The notes beneath the pieces were generated by a model. It ran no database searches and was not told the origin of the DNA. It was given only the letters and a program-made list of their open reading frames with translations. Shown piece after piece: positions 1-11,259 of a stretch of DNA of 64,000 nucleotides (positions within the stretch are counted from its first letter, which is position 1; the number at the start of each line of letters is the position of its first letter). This DNA is from JAKFDI01 sp044508835. Its GTDB lineage: Bacteria; Pseudomonadota; Gammaproteobacteria; Burkholderiales; Burkholderiaceae_C. Location of the stretch: positions 40,816 to 104,815 of the forward strand of contig JBIQHD010000014.1 in NCBI GenBank assembly GCA_044508835.1, in the 5' to 3' direction. The position numbers and the translations under genes were made by a program.

Positions 1-828
1 GACCACGCCTACATCCTGCAGAACCCCGACAAGCGCATCATCTTCATGATTCCCTACGAGCGCGACTTCACGCTCATCGGCACCACCGACGTCGAGCACA
101 CCGGCCCCATCGGCCAGGCGCGCATCGACCCGGGCGAGATCGACTACCTGTGCGAGCAGGCGAGCCGCTACCTCGCCAGCCCCGTGGTGCCGGCCGACGT
201 GGTGTGGACGTACGCCGGCGTGCGCCCGCTGCTCGACGACGAATCGGGCGACCCCTCGGCCGTCACGCGCGACTACCAGCTCGAACTCGACACGCAGGGC
301 GCGCCGCTGCTCACCGTGTGGGGCGGCAAGATCACCACCTTCCGCAAGCTGGCCGAAGAGGCGGCGGACCTCGTGGCCGCGCCGCTGGGCCTTCGGGGTG
401 CGGCCTGGACGGCCGGCGCCGTGCTGCCGGGCGGCGACCTCGGCGGGCCGGGCGGCACCGCGCGGCGGCCCGATGCTGCCTTCGCCGCGTTCGAGCAGGC
501 CTTTGCGGCCAGGCACCCGGCGCTTTCGCCCGCGCTGTGCCACCGCCTCGCGCGGGCCTACGGCGCACGCGCCGACCGGCTGTTCGTCGACGGCGCCGCC
601 CATGGCGGCCTGGGCGCTGAAGTGGCGCCCGGCCTGCACGAGGCCGAGCTGCAGTACCTGCATGCGCACGAATGGGCGCGCAGCGCCGACGACGTGCTGT
701 GGCGCCGCAGCAAGCTGGGCCTGCGCCTGGCGCCCGCCGCGCGCGAGGCGGTGGCCGCCTGGTGCGCCCACCACTGGCCCGACGCGCCGCCGGCCGCCGC
801 CCCCTCGCGGGAGGCCGCATGGAACTGA
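1..828 (+). CDS. glpD: Glycerol-3-phosphate dehydrogenase (GlpD), 3' part
   Basis: Oxidises sn-glycerol 3-phosphate to dihydroxyacetone phosphate with FAD and passes electrons to quinone at the inner membrane. The reading frame is open from base 1, so only the last 275 residues are present and the N-terminal FAD-binding Rossmann part lies outside the window. Visible are the IPYERDFTLIGTTD stretch, the WGGKITTFRKLAEEA motif (family FAD-contact region) and a C-terminal helical DAO_C domain. The stop overlaps the start of the next gene by 10 nt, so glpD is the first visible gene of the glycerol uptake operon. Family assignment is firm; only the 5' end is missing. Confidence 0.95.
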   Translation, partial: DHAYILQNPDKRIIFMIPYERDFTLIGTTDVEHTGPIGQARIDPGEIDYLCEQASRYLASPVVPADVVWTYAGVRPLLDDESGDPSAVTRDYQLELDTQGAPLLTVWGGKITTFRKLAEEAADLVAAPLGLRGAAWTAGAVLPGGDLGGPGGTARRPDAAFAAFEQAFAARHPALSPALCHRLARAYGARADRLFVDGAAHGGLGAEVAPGLHEAELQYLHAHEWARSADDVLWRRSKLGLRLAPAAREAVAAWCAHHWPDAPPAAAPSREAAWN

Positions 829-1904
829 AGCTCGAAGGCATCGAGCACCGCGTGGGTGCGCAGACCTGGCTGCACCGGCTGGACCTGAGCCTCGCGCCGC
901 GCGCGGTGACGGTGCTGCTCGGCGCCACCCAGGCCGGCAAGACCACGCTGATGCGGCTGATGGCCGGGCTGGACGCGCCCACCGCCGGCCGCGTCCATGC
1001 CGACGGGCGCGACGTGACCGGCCTGCCCGTGCGCGAGCGCAACGTGGCGATGGTCTACCAGCAGTTCATCAACTACCCGTCGATGACGGTGGCCGACAAC
1101 ATCGCCTCGCCGCTGCGGCTGCGCGGCGGCCTGGACCGCCGGACCATCGCCGCGCGCGTGCAGGAGCTCGCCGCCCGGCTGCACATCGAGCCCTTCCTGC
1201 AGCGCCTGCCGGCCGAGCTCTCGGGCGGGCAGCAGCAGCGCGTGGCGCTGGCGCGGGCGCTCGCCAAGCAGGCGCCGCTGATGCTGCTCGACGAGCCGCT
1301 GGTGAACCTCGACTACAAGCTGCGCGAGGAACTGCGCGACGAGCTGACGCAGCTCTTCGCCGCCGGCGAGTCGACGGTGGTCTACGCCACCACCGAGCCC
1401 ACCGAGGCGCTGCTGCTGGGCGGCCACACCGCGGTGCTGGACGCGGGCGAGCTGCTGCAGTACGGGCCGACGGCCGAGGTGTTCCACCAGCCGAAGTCCA
1501 TCCGCGTGGCGCGCGCCTTCAGCGACCCGCCGATGAACCTGCTGCCCGGCACGCCGGCGGCCTCGAGCGTGGCGCTGGCCCGCGGCCCGGAACTGGCGGT
1601 GCTGCTGCCGCCGGTGCACGCGGACAGGCTCGCCGCGCTCACCGTCGGCATCCGCGCCAACGCGCTGCGCGTGCGGGAGCGCGCCGGCGACGTGGCGCTG
1701 CCCGGCACGGTGGAGCTGGCCGAGATCTCCGGCTCGGACACCTTCGTGCACGTGAGCACCCCGGTCGGCGAGCTGGTGGCGCAGCTCACCGGCGTGCACC
1801 AGTTCACCCTCGGGCAGGCGCTCACGCTCTACCTCGGCCCGGCGCAGGTGTACGTCTTCGATGCGCAGGGCGACCTGCTCGTCGCCCCTTCGGGAAGGAT
1901 GTGA
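819..1904 (+). CDS. glpS: Glycerol ABC transporter ATP-binding protein GlpS
   Basis: One of two nucleotide-binding subunits of a glycerol importer of the GlpSTPQUV type described in Rhizobium (carbohydrate-uptake CUT1 class); 361 residues. The start at 819 is chosen because MELKLEGIEHRV opens the ABC domain; longer in-frame versions run back through glpD. Walker A reads GATQAGKT (residues 35-42), lacking the usual fourth-position glycine. The signature is canonical LSGGQ (134-138) and Walker B is LMLLDEP. The H-loop position carries Thr192 (YATTE) rather than His. A C-terminal TOBE-like regulatory region follows. The loss of the H-loop histidine matches a complementary loss in the partner GlpT (see findings). 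Confidence 0.9.
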   Translation: MELKLEGIEHRVGAQTWLHRLDLSLAPRAVTVLLGATQAGKTTLMRLMAGLDAPTAGRVHADGRDVTGLPVRERNVAMVYQQFINYPSMTVADNIASPLRLRGGLDRRTIAARVQELAARLHIEPFLQRLPAELSGGQQQRVALARALAKQAPLMLLDEPLVNLDYKLREELRDELTQLFAAGESTVVYATTEPTEALLLGGHTAVLDAGELLQYGPTAEVFHQPKSIRVARAFSDPPMNLLPGTPAASSVALARGPELAVLLPPVHADRLAALTVGIRANALRVRERAGDVALPGTVELAEISGSDTFVHVSTPVGELVAQLTGVHQFTLGQALTLYLGPAQVYVFDAQGDLLVAPSGRM

Positions 1905-1905
1905 G

Positions 1906-2990
1906 ATGGCCCGCATCGACCTCGACCTGGCCCACTCCTACCACGCGAACCCGCAGCGCGACGAGGACTACGCGCTGCTGCCGCTGAAGATGACGTTCGC
2001 CGACGGCGGCGCCTACGCGCTGCTCGGCCCCTCGGGCTGCGGCAAGACGACCATGCTCAACGTCATCTCGGGCCTGGTGAAGCCGTCGCGCGGCACCGTG
2101 ACCTTCGACGGGCGCGAGGTGACCGGCCTCACGCCGCAGCAGCGCAACATCGCGCAGGTGTTCCAGTTCCCCGTCATCTACGACACGATGACGGTGGCCG
2201 AGAACCTCGCCTTCCCGCTGCGCAACCGCGGCGCGCCGCCCGAGCGCATCCGGCAGCGGGTGGGCCAGATCGCCGAGATGCTGGAGATGAGCGGCCAGCT
2301 GAACCTGCGCGCCGCGGGCCTCGCGGCCGACGCCAAGCAGAAGATCTCGCTCGGCCGCGGCCTGGTGCGCGAGGACGTGAGCGCGGTGCTGTTCGACGAG
2401 CCGCTCACCGTGATCGACCCGCACCTGAAGTGGCAGCTGCGGCGCAAGCTCAAGCAGATCCACCACGAGCTCAAGCTCACGCTCATCTACGTCACGCACG
2501 ACCAGGTGGAGGCGCTGACCTTCGCCGACGAGGTGGTGGTGATGACGCGCGGCAAGGCGGTGCAGGTGGGCAGCGCCACGCAGCTGTTCGAGCGGCCGCA
2601 GCACACCTTCGTCGGGCACTTCATCGGCTCGCCGGGCATGAACTTCCTGCCGGCGCGCTCGGCGGAGGGGCGCATCGAGGTGGCGGGGCAGCGCATCGAG
2701 CGGCCCGAGGGCGTGGCCGTGCCCGCCGGCGACTTCACGCTGGGCGTGCGGCCGGAGTACGTGGAGCTCGCCGCCGCCGAGGCGCCCGGCGCCGTGCTGG
2801 CCGCGGTGACGCAGGCGCAGGACATCGGCACCTACTGGCTGGTGAGCGCGCGCGTGGGCCACGGCCCCTCGCAGGCGGTCATCCGCGCGCGCTTCGGCGC
2901 CGGCCAGGCCATTCCGCGCGCGGGCGACACGGCGTGGCTGTCCATCGTCGGCCCGCACAGCTGCTTCTACGTCAACGAGGAGCTGGTGGC

Positions 2991-2994
<4 letters not shown>
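1906..2994 (+). CDS. glpT: Glycerol ABC transporter ATP-binding protein GlpT
   Basis: Second ATPase of the glycerol importer, 362 residues (this GlpT is an ABC ATPase, not the E. coli glycerol-3-phosphate antiporter of the same name). It begins one base after the glpS stop. Walker A GPSGCGKT (41-48), Walker B LFDEP and the H-loop YVTHD (His198) are canonical. The ABC signature is not: the position normally reading LSGGQ is LAADA (139-143), followed by KQKISLGRGL. A TOBE-like C-terminal domain is present. From the family this probably pairs with GlpS as an obligate heterodimer with one consensus and one degenerate ATP site. Confidence 0.9.
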
Positions 2995-3870
<876 letters not shown>

Positions 3871-3878
<8 letters not shown>

Positions 3879-4683
3879 ACGGCGCTTCCGCAAGCGGACG
3901 ATCTTCCTCGTCGCCTACCTCGTGTTCGCCATCCTGCCGGTGTACTGGATGGTCAACATGTCGCTGAAGACGAACGTCGAGATCCTCGGCACCTTCTCGC
4001 TGTGGCCGCGCAGCCTGACGCTGGACAACTTCTCGATCATCTTCACCGACTCGTCCTGGTACTCGGGCTACATCAACTCGCTCATCTACGTGGCGATGAA
4101 CACGGTGATGTCGCTGCTCGTCGCGCTGCCCGCGGCCTACGCCTTCAGCCGCTACAGCTTCCTCGGCGACAAGCACGTGTTCTTCTGGCTGCTGACCAAC
4201 CGCATGACGCCGCCGGCGGTGTTCCTGCTGCCCTTCTTCCAGCTCTACACCACCGTCGGGCTGATGGACACGCACATCGCGGTGGCGCTCGCGCACCTGG
4301 TGTTCAACGTGCCGCTGGCGGTGTGGATCCTCGAGGGCTTCATGAGCGGCGTGCCGCGCGAGATCGACGAGACGGCCTACATCGACGGGTACTCGTTCCC
4401 GCGCTTCTTCCTGACCATCTTCATCCCGCTCATCAAGGCGGGCGTGGGCGTGGCGGCGTTCTTCTGCTTCATGTTCAGCTGGGTGGAGCTCTTGATGGCG
4501 CGCACGCTCACCAGTGTGGACGCCAAGCCCATCGTCGCGACGATGACGCGCACCGTCTCGGCCTCGGGCATGGACTGGGGGCTGCTCGCCGCCGCCGGCG
4601 TGCTGACCATCGTGCCGGGCGCCATCGTCATCTGGTTCGTGCGGCACTACATCGCCAAGGGCTTCGCCATGGGGCGCGTGTGA
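3871..4683 (+). CDS. glpQ: Glycerol ABC transporter permease GlpQ
   Basis: Second permease (MalG-like), 270 residues, about six membrane segments. The EAA loop reads DETAYIDGYSFPRFFLTIFIP. The ATG at 3871 is preferred over an in-frame GTG at 3853 because AAGGAGC lies just upstream at about 3859-3865 and MDERRFRK is a normal permease N-terminus. It overlaps the end of glpP by 8 nt and its stop overlaps the next start (TGATGA). This GlpQ is a transporter subunit, not the glycerophosphodiester phosphodiesterase of that name. Confidence 0.9.
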
Positions 4684-5006
4684 TGAACAAGTTCGGCATC
4701 TTCCATTGGATGGCCTGGACGCTGCCCGTGGCGGTGTTCTTCGTCTGCATCGCGCTCCTGCTCGTCGGCATGACGATCTGGGAGCTCAAGTCGCCCACCG
4801 TGGCGCGCAAGGGGTTTCTTCCGATCGCCACCACGCGCGGCGACCGGCTGTTCATCGGGCTGCTGAGCGCGGCCTACGTGAACCTCGCCTTCGTGGCGAC
4901 GAGCGAAAAGATGATGACCTGGTTCGGCCTCGAGGACGAACCCTCGGTGTGGATCGGCTTCGTGGTGTCGATGGCCGTGCTGGCGCTGGTCATGCGCCGG
5001 GGCTGA
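4683..5006 (+). CDS. glpU: Small membrane protein GlpU (DUF2160 family)
   Basis: A 107-residue protein with three hydrophobic segments (about residues 10-30, 58-75 and 88-104), matching the DUF2160 small membrane protein that sits between the permease and binding-protein genes in GlpSTPQUV operons. The ATG shares one base with the glpQ stop. Its biochemical role is not established; position suggests an accessory subunit of the transporter. Its codon use looks like that of its neighbours. Confidence 0.8.
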   Translation: MNKFGIFHWMAWTLPVAVFFVCIALLLVGMTIWELKSPTVARKGFLPIATTRGDRLFIGLLSAAYVNLAFVATSEKMMTWFGLEDEPSVWIGFVVSMAVLALVMRRG

Positions 5007-5110
5007 ACGCACCCGCGCCTTTCTCTCTCGACGCGATTCCAAGGCGCGCGGCCTTCACTTCCCAGCCGCGTGGTCGCAGTAGACACAGGGAAGCACCAGA
5101 GGAGACAGAC

Positions 5111-6856
<1,746 letters not shown>

Positions 6857-6892
6857 TCGCCGGCTGACGATTGAGCCGAGGGCCTTTGCCGC

Positions 6893-7207
6893 GTGAGGCG
6901 CGGCAGGGGGTTCACGGGCCGCGGCGCGGGGGTGCCCGCGTCGCGGCTCTTTCTCAAGGAGCTGTACGCTCGCTCGTCCGACAGAAGCGCCGGCGTCGGC
7001 CGGGCGCTGATGGCGTGGGTGGCGCGCCATGCCGTGGCCCACGGGTGCTGCCGAATCGATTGGCCCGTCAAGGCCACGAATGCGAGAGGCATCGCGTTCT
7101 ATGAGCGCCTGGGGGCCGAGCCATTGGCCGAGCGGCTGAGCTACCGCCTCGTCGAGCCGGGCCTGAGCCGCCTGGCCGCTGAAAGCGGCATTGAACGCAA
7201 CGACTGA
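6893..7207 (+). pseudogene. N-terminally truncated GNAT acetyltransferase remnant
   Basis: The 104-residue frame carries only the second half of a GNAT fold: the acetyl-CoA loop SAGVGRALMAWVARHA, then GCCRIDWPVKATNARGIAFYERLGAE and a LSYRL ending that match intact small GNATs of Burkholderiales. The preceding 20 residues (MRRGRGFTGRGAGVP...) do not look like a GNAT N-terminus. Only 36 nt separate the frame from the glpV stop, so the first two beta strands are absent. I infer a deletion that removed the 5' part. A short expressed domain cannot be excluded. Confidence 0.6.
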
Positions 7208-7223
7208 CCAGGGGGTGGCCGCG

Positions 7224-7679
7224 ATGGTGGAGAAGCAGCCGACGAAGACCGCGAAGCCGGCGCCGAAGCCGCAGCCCGGCGAGGTCGTGCTGCTCTCGGG
7301 CGGCAACCCGCAGATCCCCAAGGGGTACGGCGAAGCGCCCGTGCAGGCCTACATCGCCGCGATGCCCGGCTGGAAGCGCGCGCTCGGGCACCGCCTCGAC
7401 GCGCTCATCGAGCGCGCCGTGCCCGGCGTGCGCAAGGCCGTCAAGTGGAATTCGCCCTTCTATGGCGTCGAGGACGACAGCTGGTTCCTCAGCCTTCACT
7501 GCTTCACGAAGTACGTCAAGGTGGCCTTCTTCCGCGGTGCGTCGCTGCGGCCGCCGCCGCCGGGCGCGTCCAGGCAGAAGGACGTGCGCTACCTCGACAT
7601 CCACGAGGGTGAGTTCGACGAGGCGCAGTTCGCCGACTGGGTCCGGCAGGCCAGCCGATTGCCGGGCGAACGGATGTGA
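7224..7679 (+). CDS. DUF1801 domain protein (first of tandem pair)
   Basis: A 151-residue cytoplasmic protein of the DUF1801 / YdhG-like fold. Family features are VRKAVKWNSPFYGVEDD, the FTKYVKVAFFRGASL strand pair and a C-terminal helix with VRYLDIHEGEFDEAQFADWVRQ. The N-terminal 30 residues are Lys/Pro/Ala-rich and probably disordered. The ATG at 7224 is chosen over the TTG at 7191 because a purine-rich CAGGGGG lies just upstream at 7209-7215. Members have no settled function. Its stop overlaps the possible GTG start of the next gene, which belongs to the same family. Confidence 0.75.
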   Translation: MVEKQPTKTAKPAPKPQPGEVVLLSGGNPQIPKGYGEAPVQAYIAAMPGWKRALGHRLDALIERAVPGVRKAVKWNSPFYGVEDDSWFLSLHCFTKYVKVAFFRGASLRPPPPGASRQKDVRYLDIHEGEFDEAQFADWVRQASRLPGERM

Positions 7680-7717
7680 GCGGCCCGGCGAAAGTTCGAT
7701 CCGGGCGGGAGCAGCGC

Positions 7718-8119
7718 ATGGACACGTCGCCGTCGACCGGAGGCCCGCCGGCCTCCGAACTGATCGACCGGAAGATCGCCGCCCTCGGCGGCTGGCGCGC
7801 GCAGGCCTTGCGCACGGTGCGCCGGCTCATCCACGAGGCCGTGCCGGCGGTCGTCGAGGAATGGAAGTGGAACACGCCGGTGTGGTCGCGCGACGGCATC
7901 CTGTGCACCGGCGAGACCTACAAGGCCAAGGTGAAGCTGACCTTCGCCCGGGGCGCGTCGCTGGAAGACCCGGCCGGGCTCTTCAATTCGAGCCTCGACG
8001 GCAAGGTCCGGCGCGCCATCGACATCGGCGAGGGCGAGGCGCTCGACCCGCAGGCGTTCAAGGCGCTGGTGCGTGCCGCGGCGCAGCTCAACGCCGCCCA
8101 GGCGAAGCCGCGGAAGTAA
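7718..8119 (+). CDS. DUF1801 domain protein (second of tandem pair)
   Basis: A 133-residue paralogue of the preceding gene: VVEEWKWNTPVWSRDG and YKAKVKLTFARGASLEDP correspond to the same positions, and the C-terminal helix follows IDIGEGEALDPQAFKALV. The ATG at 7718 with GGGCGGGAG upstream is preferred; a GTG at 7676 would overlap the previous stop and add 14 residues. Similar pairs are often co-transcribed. Function unknown; the family is small and soluble, with no visible catalytic signature. Confidence 0.75.
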   Translation: MDTSPSTGGPPASELIDRKIAALGGWRAQALRTVRRLIHEAVPAVVEEWKWNTPVWSRDGILCTGETYKAKVKLTFARGASLEDPAGLFNSSLDGKVRRAIDIGEGEALDPQAFKALVRAAAQLNAAQAKPRK

Positions 8120-8146
8120 AAGAAAGGGCCACCTGCCGGTGGCCCT
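8117..8146 (-). terminator. Rho-independent terminator of the porin gene
   Basis: A perfect 9-bp stem (8125-8133 with 8138-8146, loop of 4) is followed, reading on the minus strand, by TTTCTTTTAC. This is a classic intrinsic terminator for the minus-strand porin, about 70 nt past its stop. On the plus strand the same hairpin lies just after the second DUF1801 gene but lacks a downstream T run, so termination there would be weaker. Confidence 0.85.
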
Positions 8147-8217
8147 GAACGCTTTCGCTGTGGTTCTCTCTTGCTCCGCCCGCGGCTCACCCGCGCGGGA
8201 ATCGGGCCTGCCCGCGA

Positions 8218-9168
8218 TCAGAAGTTGTGCTTGATGCCGAGGTCGTAGCCCGTCTTCTCGTTCGCCGGGTTCTGGTTGTCGCGCTTCTTGTTCACCAGGT
8301 CGACGTAGACCGTGGTGCGCTTGGACAGCGGGTAGTGGTAGCCCAGGCCGAACTGCTTGCGCAGGATGCCGTTGGCGACGGCGTCCTTGTTCTTCAGCTG
8401 GCCGTAGCTGGCGCGGAACTCGCCGCCGGCCAGCGGTGCGGTGGCCGACAGCAGCCAGGCCTGGCGCTTGTTGTCGTTGGTGTCGTTGCCGGTGCCGAAG
8501 AAGGCGCCGACCTTGGCGACGCCGAAGTCGTAGCCGGCGTAGAGCGTCATCCAGTTGTCGTCCTTGTCGGACGGGTTCTCGTAGCCGAAGCCCAGTTGCA
8601 GGGCGCCGGCCTTGTAGCCGAGGCCGAAGCTGTAGGGGCGGTCTTCGGAGCCGCCGCTGGCGTTCTTGTCGGCTTCGCCGAACTGCGCGCCGAAGCTGAG
8701 GCCAGACACCGAGTAGGCGTAGTTGACGGAGCTGTTGTAGCGCTGCTTGCCGATGCCGCCGCGAACGATGTCGGCGTTGCCGGCCACCGTGTCGGTGCCC
8801 CAGGGGTCGGCCACGGTCTGGCCCAGCAGGTAGGCGGGCGTCTCGTCGCGGCCGAGCCAGATGCGGCCGAAGCCGCCTTGCAGGCCGACGAGGGACTTGC
8901 CGTGCCAGAAGGCGGCGCTGCTCAGGTCGCCGTCGTTGGCGTCGAAGCGGTGCTCCATCTGGAAGAAGGCTTTCAGTCCGCCGCCGAGGTCTTCGGTGCC
9001 GCGGAAGCCGAGCCGGCTGCCCGAGCCGTTGCGGATCTCCTTGTTCTTGGCGGCATCGCCCTGCTGCGCGAACGAGAGGTCGACCCGACCATAGAGGGTG
9101 ACCTGGGCCATGGCGGGCGCGGCCAGTGCGGCGACGGCGGCGGCCAGGGCGAGCTTCTTGAATGTCAT
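8218..9168 (-). CDS. Gram-negative general porin (Burkholderiales type)
   Basis: Outer-membrane 16-strand trimeric porin, 316 residues. The start at 9168 gives a clean signal peptide (MTFKKLALAAAVAALAAPAMA) followed by the diagnostic mature N-terminus QVTLYGRVDLSF. The protein ends in phenylalanine (IKHNF), the usual outer-membrane insertion signal. GGAG lies about 10 nt before the start. The PxxLGRDE-type loop region (GGFGRIWLGRDETPAYLLG) is present. It would allow passive diffusion of small anions or hydrophilic solutes. It is monocistronic, with its own terminator and a divergent EamA gene upstream. Confidence 0.93.
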   Translation of the reverse strand: MTFKKLALAAAVAALAAPAMAQVTLYGRVDLSFAQQGDAAKNKEIRNGSGSRLGFRGTEDLGGGLKAFFQMEHRFDANDGDLSSAAFWHGKSLVGLQGGFGRIWLGRDETPAYLLGQTVADPWGTDTVAGNADIVRGGIGKQRYNSSVNYAYSVSGLSFGAQFGEADKNASGGSEDRPYSFGLGYKAGALQLGFGYENPSDKDDNWMTLYAGYDFGVAKVGAFFGTGNDTNDNKRQAWLLSATAPLAGGEFRASYGQLKNKDAVANGILRKQFGLGYHYPLSKRTTVYVDLVNKKRDNQNPANEKTGYDLGIKHNF

Positions 9169-9261
9169 TGCGGCAAAACTCCGTTGAATTTGAATCGTGC
9201 GCCGATCGGTGAGAGACGCCGTCGGCACTGGCAGGATTGAAGCGGCGGCGCGCGACGCCTT

Positions 9262-9313
9262 CATGACAGGCGCGTGTCGCGGCACCGATGCGACACGGCG
9301 GCGGGCTGTCATG
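9262..9313. promoter_or_regulatory. Nested inverted repeats in divergent porin/EamA intergenic region
   Basis: CATGACAG (9262-9269) is mirrored by CTGTCATG (9306-9313), and inside it GTGTCGC (9274-9280) is mirrored by GCGACAC (9290-9296). The two dyads are nearly concentric. They sit in the 244-nt space between two divergent starts, as expected for an operator or a small structured element. No factor can be named. Confidence 0.5.
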
Positions 9314-9412
9314 CGCACGTCACGGACGGCTGCTCGAGCCCGCCGCACGCGGAAGGACCGACACTCGCAGGCTTGTCGTCTCGAGGGATCCCGCGCCGCG
9401 CGGGTGTCGTCC

Positions 9413-10381
9413 ATGTGGATCGGTATTTCGTTCGCGCTGGCCGCCGGCCTCGTGTGGGGGCTGGTGTTCGTCGTGCCGCTGCTGCTGCCGCAGTACCCGG
9501 CGGCGCTGCTGTCGGTGGGCCGCTACCTGGCCTTCGGGCTGATCGCGCTGCCGCTGGCGCTGGCGGACCGCGCGCGGCTGTCGCAGCTCACGCGCGCCGA
9601 CTGGCGCGAGGCGCTCAGGCTCTCGCTCGTCGGCAACCTGCTGTACTACCTGTGCCTGGCGGCGGCCATCCAGCGCGCGGGCGGGCCGTTGCCGACGATG
9701 ATCATCGGCACCCTGCCGGTGGTGATCGCCGTGGTCTCCAACCGGCGCGACGCGCGGCGCGACGGCCGCCTGCCGTGGCGGCGGCTGTGGCCCTCGCTGG
9801 CGCTGATCGCGCTGGGCATCGCGCTCGTCAACCAGGTGGAGATCGCCCGGCTGCGCGTCGAGGCGGCGCCCGACCTCGCGCGCTACGCCGGGGGCGCGCT
9901 GCTGGCGCTGGGCGCGGTGGCCTGCTGGACCTGGTACCCCATCCGCAACGCCGACTGGCTGCGCGCCCACGCCGACCGCTCGCCGCGCACCTGGGCCACG
10001 GCGCAGGGCGTGGCCACGCTGCCGCTGGCGGCCGTCGGCTTCGCCGGGTTTTGGGCTTGGTCGGCACTGGGAGGGGCCGCGTTCCCCATGCCCTTCGGCC
10101 CGGCGGCGGCGCGCTTCGTGGCGCTGATGTTCGTCGTCGGCCTGCTGGCCTCGTGGCTCGGCACGCTGTGCTGGAACGAGGCCAGCCAGCGCCTGCCGAC
10201 CACGCTGGTGGGCCAGCTCATCGTGTTCGAGACGCTGTCGGCCCTGGGCTATGCCTTCCTGCTGCGCGGCGAGTGGCCCGATGCGCTGACCTTCGCGGGC
10301 GTCGCGCTGCTCGTGGCGGGCGTGGTGTGGGCCCTGCGGGTGCGTCCCGAGCCGCTGGCGGCCGACGCGCACCCCGCCTGA
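9413..10381 (+). CDS. EamA-family (DMT) transporter
   Basis: Inner-membrane drug/metabolite transporter superfamily protein, 322 residues, about ten hydrophobic segments in two EamA repeats. The start at 9413 (MWIGISFALAAGLVWGLVFVVPL) places the first membrane helix at the N-terminus; the longer in-frame version adds an Arg-rich stretch with no membrane character. Family members export amino acids, nucleobases or metabolites, but the substrate cannot be read from sequence. It is divergent from the porin and convergent with the acid phosphatase, so probably monocistronic. Confidence 0.85.
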   Translation: MWIGISFALAAGLVWGLVFVVPLLLPQYPAALLSVGRYLAFGLIALPLALADRARLSQLTRADWREALRLSLVGNLLYYLCLAAAIQRAGGPLPTMIIGTLPVVIAVVSNRRDARRDGRLPWRRLWPSLALIALGIALVNQVEIARLRVEAAPDLARYAGGALLALGAVACWTWYPIRNADWLRAHADRSPRTWATAQGVATLPLAAVGFAGFWAWSALGGAAFPMPFGPAAARFVALMFVVGLLASWLGTLCWNEASQRLPTTLVGQLIVFETLSALGYAFLLRGEWPDALTFAGVALLVAGVVWALRVRPEPLAADAHPA

Positions 10382-10393
10382 TGCCGGCCCGCC

Positions 10394-11239
10394 TTACTGC
10401 GGCGCGCCCGACAGCGCCAGCGCCGCGGCTTCGGCGGCGCAGTCCTGGGCCGGCTTGAGGCCGCGGGCGCGCAGGTCGGCCACTTCCTTGCGGGCGGCGG
10501 CGAGCTGCGCGTTGTAGAGCGGGTTGGTGCGCAGGCGCGCCACGGCGGCCGAGCCGACGGTGCGCCCGGCCACCACGTCGCTGTGCCAGTGCACGCCGCA
10601 GACCATCCGGCTCTCGCCGAAGGCGAGGCCCCGCGCCGTGAGGGCGTTGGTGCGCTCGGGGTCCACCTCCGACAGGATCAGGCCCCAGGCCCAGCCGAGC
10701 GCCGAGTGGCCCGAGGGGTAGGAGCCGTCCTTGGCCAGGGCGGGTTCCGACTTCGGCGTGCAGGTGCCTTCCTTGAAGTGCACGAAGGGCCGCGTGCGCT
10801 GGTACTTGTTCTTCGCGCCGTAGGTGGCGCCGCCGGCGTCGACGAGGCTGCGGCGCAGCAGCATGGTCAGGTTGGGCGCCAGCTCCTGCGAGATGGGCAC
10901 GCCCAGCGTGCAGGCGAAGGTGCCGGCGGCCGCGGGGAAGCGCAGCTCGGCGTCGCTCGTGGCCAGCGCGCCGCGCGGGCCGCTGCGCAGGGCCTTCATG
11001 CGCTCGTGCATGGCGACGTCCGCGGCGAAGGCCGCCGAGCCCGGCGCCGGCGGCGCGGCCACCAGCATCAGGCTGTCGGGCCGGTCCTTCTCGGCCAGGT
11101 AGCCCTGCAGGTAGCCCGAGCCGGGGCGCACCTCGGGCACGTCGGCGGGCGAGGTCGGGGCGACGACGCCGGGCGAGGCGCAGGCGGCCAGCAGGCAGGC
11201 GGCGGCCACGGCCGCGAAGGTCTCGAGCGAACGGATCAT
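10394..11239 (-). CDS. Class A acid phosphatase (PAP2 superfamily) lipoprotein
   Basis: Predicted exported phosphomonoesterase, 281 residues. The complete class A signature is present: KNKYQRTRP (K-x6-RP), SYPSGHS and SRMVCGVHWHSDV (SR-x5-H-x3-D). The N-terminus MIRSLETFAAVAAACLLAAC is a lipoprotein signal with LAAC as lipobox, so the enzyme is likely membrane-anchored, whereas PhoN-type enzymes are usually soluble. It starts 20 nt after glcF on the same strand, so it may be the last gene of the glycolate oxidase operon, where dephosphorylating an external phosphate ester such as phosphoglycolate would make sense. That link is inference. Confidence 0.88.
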   Translation of the reverse strand: MIRSLETFAAVAAACLLAACASPGVVAPTSPADVPEVRPGSGYLQGYLAEKDRPDSLMLVAAPPAPGSAAFAADVAMHERMKALRSGPRGALATSDAELRFPAAAGTFACTLGVPISQELAPNLTMLLRRSLVDAGGATYGAKNKYQRTRPFVHFKEGTCTPKSEPALAKDGSYPSGHSALGWAWGLILSEVDPERTNALTARGLAFGESRMVCGVHWHSDVVAGRTVGSAAVARLRTNPLYNAQLAAARKEVADLRARGLKPAQDCAAEAAALALSGAPQ

Positions 11240-11259
11240 GCAGGTCTCCTCGGTCGTCG

